Source: Acerihabitans arboris (GTDB taxonomy: Bacteria > Pseudomonadota > Gammaproteobacteria > Enterobacterales > Enterobacteriaceae). From it: a stretch of DNA of 64,000 nt. Made by a program: the position numbers and the translations under genes. Location of the stretch: contig NZ_WUBS01000022.1 of the NCBI RefSeq assembly GCF_010131535.1, forward strand, positions 1 to 64,000, given 5' to 3'. Below the pieces are notes generated by a model that worked only from the letters and a program-made list of their open reading frames with translations, had not been told where the DNA came from and did not search any database. Shown piece after piece: positions 9,175-19,320 of this stretch (its first letter is position 1; the number at the start of each line of letters is the position of its first letter).

Positions 9175-9885
9175 ATGCGACTGGACAAATTTTTATCTCA
9201 ACAGTTAGGTATCAGCCGGGCGCTGGTGCAACGGGAACTTCGCGCCAAGCGGGTGACCGTCGACGGTGACATGGTTAAACAGGGCGCGTTCCAACTGCGG
9301 GCGGAGCATGAGGTCCGCTTTGACGATCGGGTCCTGCGCCAGATACTCGCCCCGCGTTATTTTATGCTGCATAAACCCCAGGGGTATGTGTGCTCCACCG
9401 ACGATCCCGATCATCCCACCGTGCTCTACTTTATGGACGAACCGGTGCCGGACAAGCTGCACGCGGCCGGCCGCCTGGACATAGACACCACCGGCCTGGT
9501 GCTGATGACCGATGACGGCCGGTGGTCTCATTGGATCACCTCGCCCAGGCATCATTGCGAAAAAACCTATCTGGTGGCGCTTGAGGATCCGCTGGGCGGC
9601 GATATCGCGCGTCAGTTTACCGAGGGGGTGATGCTCAACGGCGAAAAGCTGCCGACCCGTCCCGCGCGGCTGGAGCAACTGGCCGAGCGGGAAGTGCGTC
9701 TGACCATTAGCGAAGGGCGCTATCATCAGGTGAAAAGAATGTTTGCCGCCGTGGGCAACCATGTGGTGGCGCTGCATCGTGAACGCGTCGGCGCCATCGT
9801 GCTGGACGCCGGTTTAGCGCCCGGCGAATATCGCGCGCTGACCGACGATGAGATCGCAAGCGTCGGCGCGCCCGCGCGCCCATAA
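9175..9885 (+). CDS. rsuA: 16S rRNA pseudouridine(516) synthase
   Basis: 236 residues from the ATG at 9175 ([20 protein letters not shown]). An upstream extension to 9022 is open but does not resemble the family. The N-terminal S4 RNA-binding domain covers about residues 1-55. The catalytic domain contains [12 protein letters not shown], with the active Asp at 102, the same number as in E. coli RsuA. The enzyme makes pseudouridine at 16S rRNA position 516. It is followed 68 bp later by bcr on the same strand. Confidence 0.95.
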   Translation: MRLDKFLSQQLGISRALVQRELRAKRVTVDGDMVKQGAFQLRAEHEVRFDDRVLRQILAPRYFMLHKPQGYVCSTDDPDHPTVLYFMDEPVPDKLHAAGRLDIDTTGLVLMTDDGRWSHWITSPRHHCEKTYLVALEDPLGGDIARQFTEGVMLNGEKLPTRPARLEQLAEREVRLTISEGRYHQVKRMFAAVGNHVVALHRERVGAIVLDAGLAPGEYRALTDDEIASVGAPARP

Positions 9886-9953
9886 CCAGGCCGGCGGGCG
9901 GTGTGCCCGGCCGGTAAAGGATCGATGAAGGAATGAACGAGGAGTAGTGCAAC

Positions 9954-11156
9954 GTGCAAGCTGACCGGAAATCCCATATCGGTTTAATCATCATACTTGG
10001 GTTATTGTCGATGCTGATGCCGCTGGCCATCGATATGTATTTACCGGCCATGCCGCTGATTGCCGCGGAGTTCGGCGTTAGCGCCGGCAGCGTGCAGATG
10101 ACCCTGAGCGCCTATGTGCTGGGGTTTTCCGTCGGCCAGCTGTTTTACGGTCCGCTGGCCGATAGCCTGGGCCGTAAGCCGGTAATCTTGTTCGGCACCT
10201 TCTTTTTTGCCGTCGCCGCCGCGGCCTGCGCCTTGTCGCAGTCGGTTGATCAGCTGATTAATATGCGTTTTTTGCACGGCCTGTCCGCCGCCGCCGCGAG
10301 CGTGGTGATCAATGCGCTGATGCGCGATATGTTCACCAAGGATGATTTTTCGCGCATGATGTCGTTTGTGGTGCTGGTGATGACCGTGGCGCCGCTGCTG
10401 GCGCCAATCATCGGCGGCGCGCTGCTGGTGGTGTTCAACTGGCACGCCATTTTCTGGATCATGAGCCTGACGGCGCTGGTCGCCACCGTGCTGGTGCTGC
10501 TTTACATCCGGGAAACCCTGCCCAGGGAGCGGCGGCAAACGTTTAACTTGCGCACCACCATCGGCAACTTCGGCTCGTTGTTCCGTCATAAGCGGGTGTT
10601 CAGCTATATGCTCGCCAGCGGTTTTTCCTTTGCCGGGATGTTTTCGTTCCTGAGCGCGGGGCCGTTTGTCTATATCAATCTCAACGGCGTGTCGCCGCAG
10701 AATTTCGGCTACTATTTTGCCCTTAACGTGTTGTTCCTGTTCATCATGACGCTTATCAACAGCCGGAGCGTGGCGTATTTCGGGGCGCAGAAGATGTTCC
10801 GTTTCGGGCTGTTTATCCAGTTGCTGATGGGCATCTGGCTGCTGATTGTCTGCGGGATGAACCTGGGATTTTGGCCGTTGGTCATCGGGGTGGCGGTGTT
10901 TGTCGGCTGCGTGGCGATGGTGACCTCCAACGGTATGGCGGTGATCCTGGATGATTTTCCGCATATGGCCGGGACCGCGTCGTCGCTGGCCGGCACCCTG
11001 CGGTTCGGCGTCGGCGCGGTGATAGGCGGGCTGTTGTCGCTGGCAACCTTTACCAGCGCCTGGCCGATGGTACTGTCCATGGCGTTTTGCACCCTCAGCG
11101 CGATGCTGTGCTATCTGTATGCCAGCCGTCCGCGCCGGGCGGCGCGTACCGCCTGA
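9954..11156 (+). CDS. bcr: MFS drug efflux transporter Bcr
   Basis: 400 residues with twelve predicted membrane segments, in the DHA1 drug:proton antiporter family. The [16 protein letters not shown] loop between segments 2 and 3 is the MFS motif A, and the match to E. coli Bcr runs along the whole length ([48 protein letters not shown]). The start is GTG at 9954 with GAGGAG nine bases before it. Bcr exports bicyclomycin and some other compounds. E. coli has rsuA, bcr and yejG in a row; here efeUOB separates bcr from yejG. Confidence 0.93.
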   Translation: MQADRKSHIGLIIILGLLSMLMPLAIDMYLPAMPLIAAEFGVSAGSVQMTLSAYVLGFSVGQLFYGPLADSLGRKPVILFGTFFFAVAAAACALSQSVDQLINMRFLHGLSAAAASVVINALMRDMFTKDDFSRMMSFVVLVMTVAPLLAPIIGGALLVVFNWHAIFWIMSLTALVATVLVLLYIRETLPRERRQTFNLRTTIGNFGSLFRHKRVFSYMLASGFSFAGMFSFLSAGPFVYINLNGVSPQNFGYYFALNVLFLFIMTLINSRSVAYFGAQKMFRFGLFIQLLMGIWLLIVCGMNLGFWPLVIGVAVFVGCVAMVTSNGMAVILDDFPHMAGTASSLAGTLRFGVGAVIGGLLSLATFTSAWPMVLSMAFCTLSAMLCYLYASRPRRAARTA

Positions 11157-11304
11157 TCGGCCTCTGTCTTTAACACGCCTGCTTTGAGGTTCGCTGCCGG
11201 CGGGCCGTTGCCCCGCGAGCCTCTTTACCTTTTATTTTTTTTGTGACCGTTTGTAGCCGGTTGGTTACAAATGGTCGCAAATCTGCGCTTGTGTTTCTTT
11301 TCAT

Positions 11305-11323
11305 CGTAATGATAATCAATATC
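11305..11323 (+). promoter_or_regulatory. Fur box upstream of efeU
   Basis: CGTAATGATAATCAATATC matches 16 of 19 positions of the GATAATGATAATCATTATC consensus. It lies about 58 bp before the efeU start, in the only intergenic space in front of the operon. Iron-replete repression by Fur is the natural reading and fits what is known for efeUOB. Confidence 0.85.
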
Positions 11324-11381
11324 GTTTTAATTGACGTTTCTTTACTCTTTGACCGCCCCTGACAGCTCCGAGGTAATAGGT

Positions 11382-12212
11382 ATGTTTGTGCCTTTTCTGA
11401 TTATGTTGCGCGAGGGCCTCGAGGCGGCGCTGATTGTGAGCCTGATTGCCGGCTACCTGAAGAAGACCGGCCGCGGCCGCTGGCTGAAGGCGGTCTGGGC
11501 GGGCGTGATAAGCGCCGCGCTGCTGTGCCTGGCGGTGGGCATCGCCATTAATGAAACCACCGGCGAGTTTCCGCAAAAGCAGCAGGAGCTGTTCGAGGGC
11601 ATCGTGGCGGTGCTGGCGGTCATCATCCTGACCTGGATGGTGTTCTGGATGCGTAAAATGTCCCGTTCGATCAAAGCCCAGTTGGAAAGCGCGGTCGATC
11701 AGGCGCTGGGCAATGCCAACGGGCAGGGGTGGGCGCTGGTGGGCATGGTGTTTTTCGCCGTCGCCCGCGAGGGGCTTGAGTCGGTATTTTTCCTGTTGGC
11801 GGCGTTTCAGCAGGACGTGGGCATCGCGGCGCCCATCGGCGCGGTGCTGGGATTGGCCAGCGCCATTGTCTTAGGCATGCTGATGTATTACGGCGGCATC
11901 CGCCTGCGCCTGGAGAAGTTCTTCAAATGGACCAGCCTGTTTATCCTGTTTGTGGCCGCGGGGCTGGCGGCCGGGGCGATTCGCGCTTTCCACGAGGCGG
12001 GATTATGGAATGGTTTCCAGGATATCGCGTTTGATTTTAGCGCGACCTTGTCCACCCATTCGTTGTTCGGCACGTTGCTTGAGGGGCTGCTCGGCTATCA
12101 GGAAGCGCCTACCGTCAGTGAAGTCGCAGTGTACTTATTATATCTGGTGCCGGCCCTGGTGGTGTTTGTCCTGCCAGCCCGGGGCAACCGGACGACGCGC
12201 GTCGCCGGATAA
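11382..12212 (+). CDS. efeU: ferrous iron permease EfeU
   Basis: 276 residues from ATG 11382 with seven hydrophobic segments, in the Ftr1/EfeU oxidase-dependent iron transporter family. Both REGLE motifs are present: LREGLEAALI near residues 8-17 and AREGLESVFF near 128-137, which carry the iron-binding glutamates. The frame is uninterrupted, unlike E. coli K-12 where efeU is frameshifted. It opens a rightward efeU-efeO-efeB operon (37 bp to efeO) behind a Fur box, and EfeU would take iron across the inner membrane. Confidence 0.95.
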   Translation: MFVPFLIMLREGLEAALIVSLIAGYLKKTGRGRWLKAVWAGVISAALLCLAVGIAINETTGEFPQKQQELFEGIVAVLAVIILTWMVFWMRKMSRSIKAQLESAVDQALGNANGQGWALVGMVFFAVAREGLESVFFLLAAFQQDVGIAAPIGAVLGLASAIVLGMLMYYGGIRLRLEKFFKWTSLFILFVAAGLAAGAIRAFHEAGLWNGFQDIAFDFSATLSTHSLFGTLLEGLLGYQEAPTVSEVAVYLLYLVPALVVFVLPARGNRTTRVAG

Positions 12213-12249
12213 TTTCCATTAAATTGTTCCACTATTCAGGGTAAAAAAC

Positions 12250-13386
12250 ATGTCCAATATGCAACGCTTCCGTCGCCGCATTCTTCCTGCCGCCTTATTG
12301 GCGGCGCCGGTGTTGTCGTGGGCCTTGCCCGCGACGGCGGCCGAGGTGCCCCAGGTCAAGATCACCGTTAACGATAAACAGTGCGAGCCGATGGCGCTGA
12401 CGGTAAAACCGGGCAAAACGCAGTTTATTATCCATAACGCCAGTCAAAAAGGGCTGGAGTGGGAAATACTCAAGGGCGTGATGGTGGTCGAGGAGCGTGA
12501 AAACGTGGCGCCGGGCTTTACCCAAAAGATGACCGCCACCCTGGAGCCGGGGGAATATGATATGACCTGCGGCCTGCTGAGCAACCCGAAAGGCAAGCTG
12601 ACGGTATCGGCGGACGGCGGCGCGGGCGCGGCCAAACCGGATGCCATGGCGCTGGTGGGTCCGATTGCCGACTATAAAGTCTATGTGCTGCAACAGGTCG
12701 GCGAACTGGTCACCCATACCAAGACCTTTACCGATGCGGTAAAGAAGGGCGATCTGGCCACCGCGCAGAAGCTGTTCGCTTCGACCCGCGTTTATTATGA
12801 ACGTATCGAGCCGATCGCCGAACTGTTCTCCGACCTGGACGGCAGCATCGATGCCCGCGAGGACGACTTCGAGCAGAAATCAGCCGATCCGAAATTTACC
12901 GGCTTCCACCGGCTGGAAAAAATCCTGTTCAGCGATAAAACCACCGCCGGCACCGCGCCGTTTGCCGATCGGCTGTATCAAGATACCCAGGATCTGCAAA
13001 AACGTATTAGCGACCTGACCTTTCCGCCGAGTAAAGTGGTCGGCGGCGCCGCCGGACTGATCGAGGAAGTGGCCTCCAGCAAAATCAGCGGTGAGGAAGA
13101 CCGTTACAGCCGTACCGATTTATCCGATTTCCAGGCCAATATCGACGGCGCGCAAAAGATCGTCAACCTGCTGCGTCCGCTGTTGCTAAAAGCCGATGCG
13201 TCGCTGCTGGCGAAGATTGACGGCAACTTCGCCAAGGTGGATAAAGTGCTGGCGAAATACCGCACCAAAGACGGCTTTGAATCCTATGATAAGCTGACCG
13301 ATGCGGATCGTACCGCGCTGAAAGGCCCGATCACCACCCTGGCGGAAGATCTGGCGCTGCTGCGCGGCGTGTTGGGCCTGGAGTAG
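12250..13386 (+). CDS. efeO: iron uptake periplasmic protein EfeO (cupredoxin + M75)
   Basis: 378 residues in the full-length EfeO form. A signal peptide (about 1-30, ending PATAA) is followed by a cupredoxin-like domain (about 32-120, with [14 protein letters not shown] and [14 protein letters not shown]) and then the M75 imelysin-type domain, whose HxxE-like metal motif is [10 protein letters not shown] near residue 219. The protein is thought to hand iron to EfeU in the periplasm. The start could also be the ATG at 12259. It lies 13 bp before efeB. Confidence 0.95.
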   Translation: MSNMQRFRRRILPAALLAAPVLSWALPATAAEVPQVKITVNDKQCEPMALTVKPGKTQFIIHNASQKGLEWEILKGVMVVEERENVAPGFTQKMTATLEPGEYDMTCGLLSNPKGKLTVSADGGAGAAKPDAMALVGPIADYKVYVLQQVGELVTHTKTFTDAVKKGDLATAQKLFASTRVYYERIEPIAELFSDLDGSIDAREDDFEQKSADPKFTGFHRLEKILFSDKTTAGTAPFADRLYQDTQDLQKRISDLTFPPSKVVGGAAGLIEEVASSKISGEEDRYSRTDLSDFQANIDGAQKIVNLLRPLLLKADASLLAKIDGNFAKVDKVLAKYRTKDGFESYDKLTDADRTALKGPITTLAEDLALLRGVLGLE

Positions 13387-13399
13387 GATTTATCGCATC

Positions 13400-14680
13400 A
13401 TGAGTACTGATAAAGACAAAAAACCACGGGAGGCGGCGGCGATGCCCTCCCGGCGGCGTTGGTTGAAAGGGCTGGGGGCCCTCGGCGGCGCCCTGGCGCT
13501 GCGCGGCGCGTCGGCGGCGCCGGCCGCCGGTGATTCCCCCGGCACCTTATCCCCCGATGCGCGCTGGCAGCGCCAGCCGTTTTACGGCCTTCACCAGGCC
13601 GGCATCACCACGCCGCAGCAGGCGGCCATGATGCTGGTGGCGTTTGACGTGCTGGCCGACGATAAAGATTCACTCAGGCGGTTATTCCGCCTGCTGACCG
13701 ATCGCATCGCCTTTTTGACCGAGGGGGGGCGGGCGCCGGCGGTGGATGAAAAATTGCCGCCGATGGATTCCGGCATCCTGGGCGAGCGCATAGCCCCGGA
13801 CAATCTCACCATGACTGTCGCGGTGGGCGATTCGCTGTTTGACCAGCGTTTTGGCCTGGCGCCGCGAAAACCCCGGCGTCTGCAAAAAATGACGCGTTTT
13901 GCCAACGATGCGCTGGACGCCGATTTATGCCATGGCGATCTGTTGGTGCAGATCTGCGCCAACGGCAGCGACACCCTGATCCACGCGCTGAGGGATATCA
14001 TTAAACATACCCCGGATTTGCTGGGCGTGCGCTGGAAACGGGAAGGATTTATCTCGGCCGGCGCGGCGCGCAGCCAGGGCAAGGAGACGCCGATTAACCT
14101 GTTGGGCTTTAAGGACGGCACCGGGAATCCGGATACCCGCGACCCGGCGCTGATGGATCGGGTGATCTGGGTGGGGACCGGCGCGGACGAGCCGGCCTGG
14201 GCGGTAAACGGCAGCTATCAGGCGGTACGTATCATCCGTTTCCACGTCGAATCCTGGGATCGCACGCCGCTGCACGAACAGCAGACCATATTCGGTCGTG
14301 ATAAACGTACCGGCGCGCCGTTGGGTATGGCGCGGGAACACGACGTTCCCGATTACGGCCAGGATCCCCACGGCCGGGTTATCCCGCTGGATGCCCACAT
14401 GCGCCTGGCCAATCCGCGTACGCCCGCCACCCAGGACAGCCTGATGCTGCGGCGGGGCTATAGCTATTCCCTGGGCGTGTCCCGCTCCGGACAGCTGGAT
14501 ATGGGGCTATTGTTCGTCTGCTACCAGCATGATTTGGCCAAGGGTTTCCTTACCGTTCAGCAGCGGCTTAACGGTGAGGCGCTGGAGGAATATATCCAGC
14601 CGATCGGCGGGGGATATTTTTTTGCCCTGCCGGGCGTGGCTGGCCCTGGCGGCTACCTGGCTCAGGGGCTGCTGGCGTAG
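13400..14680 (+). CDS. efeB: Tat-exported Dyp-type heme peroxidase EfeB
   Basis: 426 residues. A twin-arginine signal ([14 protein letters not shown], residues 17-30) marks export of the folded, heme-loaded enzyme. The Dyp GxxDG motif is seen as [10 protein letters not shown] near 236-245, and the proximal heme His is in [11 protein letters not shown] near 333. EfeB has peroxidase activity and has been proposed to help oxidise Fe(II) for EfeUO or to recover iron from heme; which of these dominates is debated. Last gene of the Fur-controlled operon. Confidence 0.95.
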   Translation: MSTDKDKKPREAAAMPSRRRWLKGLGALGGALALRGASAAPAAGDSPGTLSPDARWQRQPFYGLHQAGITTPQQAAMMLVAFDVLADDKDSLRRLFRLLTDRIAFLTEGGRAPAVDEKLPPMDSGILGERIAPDNLTMTVAVGDSLFDQRFGLAPRKPRRLQKMTRFANDALDADLCHGDLLVQICANGSDTLIHALRDIIKHTPDLLGVRWKREGFISAGAARSQGKETPINLLGFKDGTGNPDTRDPALMDRVIWVGTGADEPAWAVNGSYQAVRIIRFHVESWDRTPLHEQQTIFGRDKRTGAPLGMAREHDVPDYGQDPHGRVIPLDAHMRLANPRTPATQDSLMLRRGYSYSLGVSRSGQLDMGLLFVCYQHDLAKGFLTVQQRLNGEALEEYIQPIGGGYFFALPGVAGPGGYLAQGLLA

Positions 14681-15159
14681 CGCCGTCCGCCAGGATTTAC
14701 CCGGGCAGGGCTCACCCATGCGGCGCTATGTGCCTACGCCGCCAATGCATCAGGTTTGCCCACATTGCCGCTGACACCACGGTCCTTGTCCGCACGCTAT
14801 GGCGCTCCCCCATGCGCTATCCCTCCACCCGTTTGATTCCCGTTCGTGTCCCATGACGCGAGTCCGCCGCTATCCCCGACGTCTTTATCGGCGGCTGTTG
14901 TTGCCTGTCGGCTGAAGGCTGATGTCCAACTTGTTCGTGAAATGTAAACAATAAGCTCGTATAAAGTTATGCAAATGCATAAAAAAGAGTTGTATTACGG
15001 CGTTTAAAGCGGTACATATAAGCCGAAAAAGAGATCTGTATCGCGTTTTAATTGTAAGTGTGCTGTTTTTGTGAACAAATTGGCTGCAAATGTCACGTCA
15101 AGATTATATTGTTGTGATAAAATTGTTACTGGCTAATTTTTTTCGTCTGGGGATGTTGA
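14681..15159. other. intergenic region before yejG, no gene seen
   Basis: The 479 bp between efeB and yejG have no credible open frame. The left half is GC-rich like the genes around it. The right half, from about 14930, turns AT-rich and contains a small TTATGC/GCATAA dyad near 14970; it probably holds the yejG promoter, though I could not pick a confident -35/-10 pair. Confidence 0.5.
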
Positions 15160-15501
15160 GTGACAAATCTACAGTTATCCGTGGTGCATCGTTTGCCCCG
15201 CCATTATCGCTGGCTGAATGGGTTTAGCGGGATTAAAGTCGAGCCTGTCTCCACGGCGGATGGGGACGACAACGAGCTGATAGGCCTAACGCTGCTAAGC
15301 CATGAAGGCGATGCCGCATGGGAAGTGATGCGTGAACTGGCCCGCTCCCTGGTGGAAATCCAGGTCACCTGCTCCGTGCTGGAATGCGAAGGCCAGCCCT
15401 GCCTGTTTTTGCACCGTGACGATGAGTGCACCGGCCTGTGCCGCCTGAAAAACATGGGCGTGGCCATCGCCGAACCGGCCGCCGCTCCTTACTTTTCATA
15501 A
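15160..15501 (+). CDS. yejG: conserved protein YejG
   Basis: 113 residues beginning at GTG 15160 ([18 protein letters not shown]), against 114 in E. coli with a similar start. The C-terminal half is highly conserved ([29 protein letters not shown]). No membrane segment or signal is present, so it is cytoplasmic. Its cellular role is not securely known. It converges on yejF. Confidence 0.93.
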   Translation: MTNLQLSVVHRLPRHYRWLNGFSGIKVEPVSTADGDDNELIGLTLLSHEGDAAWEVMRELARSLVEIQVTCSVLECEGQPCLFLHRDDECTGLCRLKNMGVAIAEPAAAPYFS

Positions 15502-15533
15502 GGCGCCCTGGCCGGGTCCCCTTAGCGCCGCGC

Positions 15534-17123
15534 CTAACCGGCCGCTTGCATTAACTGGCGGGTATAGTCCGCCGACGGCGAGTCGAAAACCTGCCGGCAA
15601 TCACCCTGTTCCACCACCTCGCCTTCCCGCAAGACAATCACCTGATGACACATTGCCCGCACCACCTGCAGATCGTGGCTGATAAACAGGTAGGTCAGAT
15701 GGTATTTTTCCTGTAGCGATTTCAGCAATTGCAGGATCTGCGCCTGCACCGACCTGTCCAGCGACGAGGTCGGTTCATCGAGGATTACCACGTCCGGTTG
15801 CAAAATCAACGCCCGGGCGATGGCGATGCGCTGGCGCTGCCCGCCGGAAAATTCGTTCGGGTAGCGATGGCGGGTGTCGGGATCCAATCCCACTTCCTGC
15901 AGCGCGGTAATCACCCGTTGCTCCTGTTCCGCGGACGTATATCGATGATGCACCCGCAGTCCCTCCACCACGATTTCCGCCACCGTCAGCCGGGGATTAA
16001 GCGCCGAGTTCGGATCCTGGAACACCACCTGGATACGGCGGCGCAGCGGCAGCATCCGCCGCCGGTTAAAGGTGTGCAGCGGCTGGCCGTCAAACCAGAT
16101 CTCCCCGTCGGATTTCAGCAGCCGCAGGACCGCCAGCGCGGTGGTGCTTTTGCCGGAACCGGATTCGCCCACCAGGCCCAGGCTTTCGCCGCGCCGCAGG
16201 CTGAAGGTCACCGCCCGCACCGCGCTTTTTTGCGCCGCCTGGCGGCGAAACAGCCCTCTCCGCACGGAAAAATTCACCCCCAGGCCGTCCACCCGCAGCA
16301 GCGGCGCCGCGTCCGCCGGCACCGGCGGCGGATGCCCGCCCGGTTCCGCCGCCAGCAGCCGGCGGGTATAAGGGTGCCGGGGCGCGCTGAACAGGGTCTG
16401 GCAGGGACTGATTTCCACGCATTTGCCCTCTTGCATCACCGCCACGTTATCAGCCAACTGGCGGACGATATTCAGGTTATGGGTAATAAACAGCAGCGCC
16501 ATGCCCATTTCCCGGCGCAGATCGGCCAGTAGCCGCAGGATTTGCGCCTGGACCGTGACGTCCAGCGCGGTGGTCGGCTCGTCGGCAATCAGCAGTTTGG
16601 GCCGCGTCAACAGCGCCATGGCGATCATCACCCGCTGTCGTTCGCCGCCGGAGAGCTGGTGGGGGAAATCCTTCAGCCGGGATTTAGCCTGGCGGATGCC
16701 CACCCGATCGAGGCTGGCGAGCACTTCGGCATGGGCTTCGGCCCCGTGCATGTCCCGGTGCAGCGCCAGCACTTCCAGCAGCTGTTTTTCCACGCTGTGC
16801 AGCGGATTAAGCGACGACATCGGTTCCTGGAATATCATGGCGATGTCATTGCCACGTACCCGCCGCAGCGCCGCGTCGTCGGCATGCAGCAGGCTCTTGC
16901 CCGCGAACAGGATATCGCCCTGGGGATAGAGCACCGGCGGCGACGGCAGCAGGCGCAGCACCGACAGGGCGGTAACGCTTTTGCCCGAGCCGGATTCGCC
17001 CACCAGCGCCAGGGTTTCGCCGGCGTTAAGCGTAAGCGACACCCGATCCACCACCAGGCGGGTTTCATCCCCCTGGCGAAAGGCGACGCTCAGTTCCTTA
17101 ATCTCTAGCAACGGTGTGGTCAT
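15534..17123 (-). CDS. yejF: ABC importer double ATPase subunit YejF
   Basis: 529 residues with two full ABC ATPase domains. The first has Walker A GESGSGKS at 43-50 and signature LSGGERQR; the second has Walker A GESGSGKS near 320 and signature FSGGQRQR. This fused arrangement is the normal YejF form. With YejA, YejB and YejE it imports oligopeptides including microcin C-like peptide-nucleotides. It is the last gene of the leftward operon, 3 bp after yejE. Confidence 0.95.
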   Translation of the reverse strand: MTTPLLEIKELSVAFRQGDETRLVVDRVSLTLNAGETLALVGESGSGKSVTALSVLRLLPSPPVLYPQGDILFAGKSLLHADDAALRRVRGNDIAMIFQEPMSSLNPLHSVEKQLLEVLALHRDMHGAEAHAEVLASLDRVGIRQAKSRLKDFPHQLSGGERQRVMIAMALLTRPKLLIADEPTTALDVTVQAQILRLLADLRREMGMALLFITHNLNIVRQLADNVAVMQEGKCVEISPCQTLFSAPRHPYTRRLLAAEPGGHPPPVPADAAPLLRVDGLGVNFSVRRGLFRRQAAQKSAVRAVTFSLRRGESLGLVGESGSGKSTTALAVLRLLKSDGEIWFDGQPLHTFNRRRMLPLRRRIQVVFQDPNSALNPRLTVAEIVVEGLRVHHRYTSAEQEQRVITALQEVGLDPDTRHRYPNEFSGGQRQRIAIARALILQPDVVILDEPTSSLDRSVQAQILQLLKSLQEKYHLTYLFISHDLQVVRAMCHQVIVLREGEVVEQGDCRQVFDSPSADYTRQLMQAAG

Positions 17124-17126
17124 AGG

Positions 17127-18152
17127 TTAATGGGCCTTGCTGGGATCGAAGGCGTCGCGCACCGCTTCGCCGATAAAAATCAGTAATGACAGCACCAGGG
17201 CCAGCGTGATGAAGGCGGTGATGCCGAGCCAGGGCGCCTGGAGATTATTCTTGCCTTCCAGCAGCAGGTTGCCCAGCGACGGCGAGCCGATGGGCAGGCC
17301 AAAACCCAGGAAATCCAGCGAGGTGAGGGTGGTAATGGACCCGCACAGGATAAACGGCAAAAAGGTCAGCGTCGCCACCATGGCGTTGGGCAGCATATGG
17401 CGCAGCATAATCATCCGATCGCTGACCCCCATGGCCTGCGCGGCGCGGATATAATCGAAGTTGCGGGTGCGCAGGAATTCCGCGCGCACCACGCCCACCA
17501 GGCTCATCCAGCCGAACAGGACGGTGATTCCCAGCAGCCACCAGAAGTCCGGCGGCACCACGCTTGATAATAATATAATCAAGAACAGCGTCGGCATGCC
17601 CGACCAGACCTCGATAAAACGCTGTCCCCACAGGTCCAGCCGGCCGCCGTAATAACCCTGGCTGGCGCCGGCGATAATGCCGATCGCGCTCGACAGCAGG
17701 GTCAGCGCCAGGCCGAACAGCATCGACAGCCGGAAACCATATAATAAGTTCGCCAGCACATCCTTGCCGGTGCTGTCGGTGCCCAGCCAGTTTTGCGTGG
17801 TGGGCGGCGAGGGGAAGGGGCGCTCGGTGGCAAAATTAATGGTGCGGTAGTCATAGCGGATCGGCGCCCATAGCGCCCAGCCGTGCTCGGCCAGCCGCCC
17901 GGCGACAAAGGGATCGCGGTAGTCCGCCGGGGTGGCCAGCTCGCCGCCGAAGGTGGTTTCGCTGTAGTTGAACAGCAGCGGCGAATAAAACCGCCCCTGG
18001 TAACGCACCAGCAGGGGTTTGTCGTTGGCCACCAGCTCCGAGCCGAGGCTGACGATAAACAGCAGCAGGAACAGCCATAACGACCAGTAGCCCCGTCGGT
18101 TGTGGCGAAAGCGCGCCCAGCGCGCCCGGTTGACCGAACTCATCCGGCTCAT
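17127..18152 (-). CDS. yejE: ABC importer permease YejE
   Basis: 341 residues; a DppC/OppC-type permease with an N-terminal membrane anchor (about 24-43), a sizeable periplasmic stretch containing [18 protein letters not shown], and a bundle of five further segments. The loop that contacts the ATPase is visible as [20 protein letters not shown]. It pairs with YejB as the membrane heterodimer. Its start overlaps the yejB stop by 4 bp (ATGA), implying coupled translation. Confidence 0.95.
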   Translation of the reverse strand: MSRMSSVNRARWARFRHNRRGYWSLWLFLLLFIVSLGSELVANDKPLLVRYQGRFYSPLLFNYSETTFGGELATPADYRDPFVAGRLAEHGWALWAPIRYDYRTINFATERPFPSPPTTQNWLGTDSTGKDVLANLLYGFRLSMLFGLALTLLSSAIGIIAGASQGYYGGRLDLWGQRFIEVWSGMPTLFLIILLSSVVPPDFWWLLGITVLFGWMSLVGVVRAEFLRTRNFDYIRAAQAMGVSDRMIMLRHMLPNAMVATLTFLPFILCGSITTLTSLDFLGFGLPIGSPSLGNLLLEGKNNLQAPWLGITAFITLALVLSLLIFIGEAVRDAFDPSKAH

Positions 18153-19243
18153 TGGCGGCCCTCGAAATCAATACGGGGATCGACCAGCGTATAGGTCATA
18201 TCGCTGAGAATATTGAGCAGCAGGCCGATCAGGGTAAAAATATACAGGGTGCCGAACATCACCGGGTAATCCCGTTGCAGGGTGGCGTCATAACCCAAGA
18301 GCCCGAGGCCGTTCAGGGAAAACATCACTTCTATCAGCAGCGAACCGGTAAAAAACATGCTGATAAAAGTGGCGGGAAAACCGGCGATCACCAACAGCAT
18401 GGCGTTGCGAAACACATGCCGGTAGAGGATCTGGTTTTCCGACAGGCCTTTGGCGCGCGCGGTGACCACGTATTGTTTGCGGATCTCGTCCAGGAAGGCG
18501 TTTTTGGTCAGCATGGTCAGGGTGGCGAAACCGCCGATCACCGTCGCCAGCACCGGCAGCGTAATATGCCAGAGATAATCGGTGATTTTTTTATACCAGG
18601 GCAGGCTGTCGAAATGGCTCGACACCAGCCCGCGCAGCGGAAACCAGTCGAGATAGCTGCCGCCGGCAAACAGCACGATAAGCAGGATGGCGAACAAAAA
18701 GGCCGGGATTGCGTAACCGATGATGATCAGCGTGCTGCTCCAGACGTCAAACGCGCTGCCGCTGCGCACCGCTTTTTTAATGCCGAGCGGGATCGACACC
18801 AGGTAGATAATCAGCGTGCTCCACAATCCCAGGGTAATGGATACCGGCATGCTTTCCTTGATTAAATGCATCACCGAGGCGCCGCGAAACAGGCTGTCGC
18901 CGAAATCAAAACGCACGTAACTCCACAGCATGCTGAAATAGCGCTCGTGCAGCGGCTTATCGAAGCCGTAGCGCCGGGTGATCTCTTCGATCACTTCCGG
19001 ATCCAGCCCGCGGGCGCCCCGGTACTGGCTGTCGCCAATCTGGCCGCCGTGCAGCGTCTGGACGCGGGCGGCGGGGTCGCTGTACCCGGCGCTGAAGCCG
19101 CTTTGCCGTCCCATTTCAATGGCGGCGATGGCCTGATCCACCGGACCGCCGGGGGCGATTTGCACGATAAAAAAGTTCAGGGTAATAATCGCCCATAATG
19201 TAGGGATCACCAGCAATAAGCGGCGTAATAAATAAGATAGCAA
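18149..19243 (-). CDS. yejB: ABC importer permease YejB
   Basis: 364 residues; a DppB/OppB-type permease beginning [18 protein letters not shown]. The family's long periplasmic loop after the first membrane helix is present (about 30-130), and the ATPase-docking loop reads [19 protein letters not shown]. It lies 77 bp downstream of yejA and overlaps yejE by 4 bp. Confidence 0.95.
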   Translation of the reverse strand: MLSYLLRRLLLVIPTLWAIITLNFFIVQIAPGGPVDQAIAAIEMGRQSGFSAGYSDPAARVQTLHGGQIGDSQYRGARGLDPEVIEEITRRYGFDKPLHERYFSMLWSYVRFDFGDSLFRGASVMHLIKESMPVSITLGLWSTLIIYLVSIPLGIKKAVRSGSAFDVWSSTLIIIGYAIPAFLFAILLIVLFAGGSYLDWFPLRGLVSSHFDSLPWYKKITDYLWHITLPVLATVIGGFATLTMLTKNAFLDEIRKQYVVTARAKGLSENQILYRHVFRNAMLLVIAGFPATFISMFFTGSLLIEVMFSLNGLGLLGYDATLQRDYPVMFGTLYIFTLIGLLLNILSDMTYTLVDPRIDFEGRQ

Positions 19244-19320
19244 GCGGCTCCTCCCTTAGAGCTTTGGCGATATTCAGGCGTAGACCGCATGGCATGGTCG
19301 CGGCGGCACGGCATTTGTCG

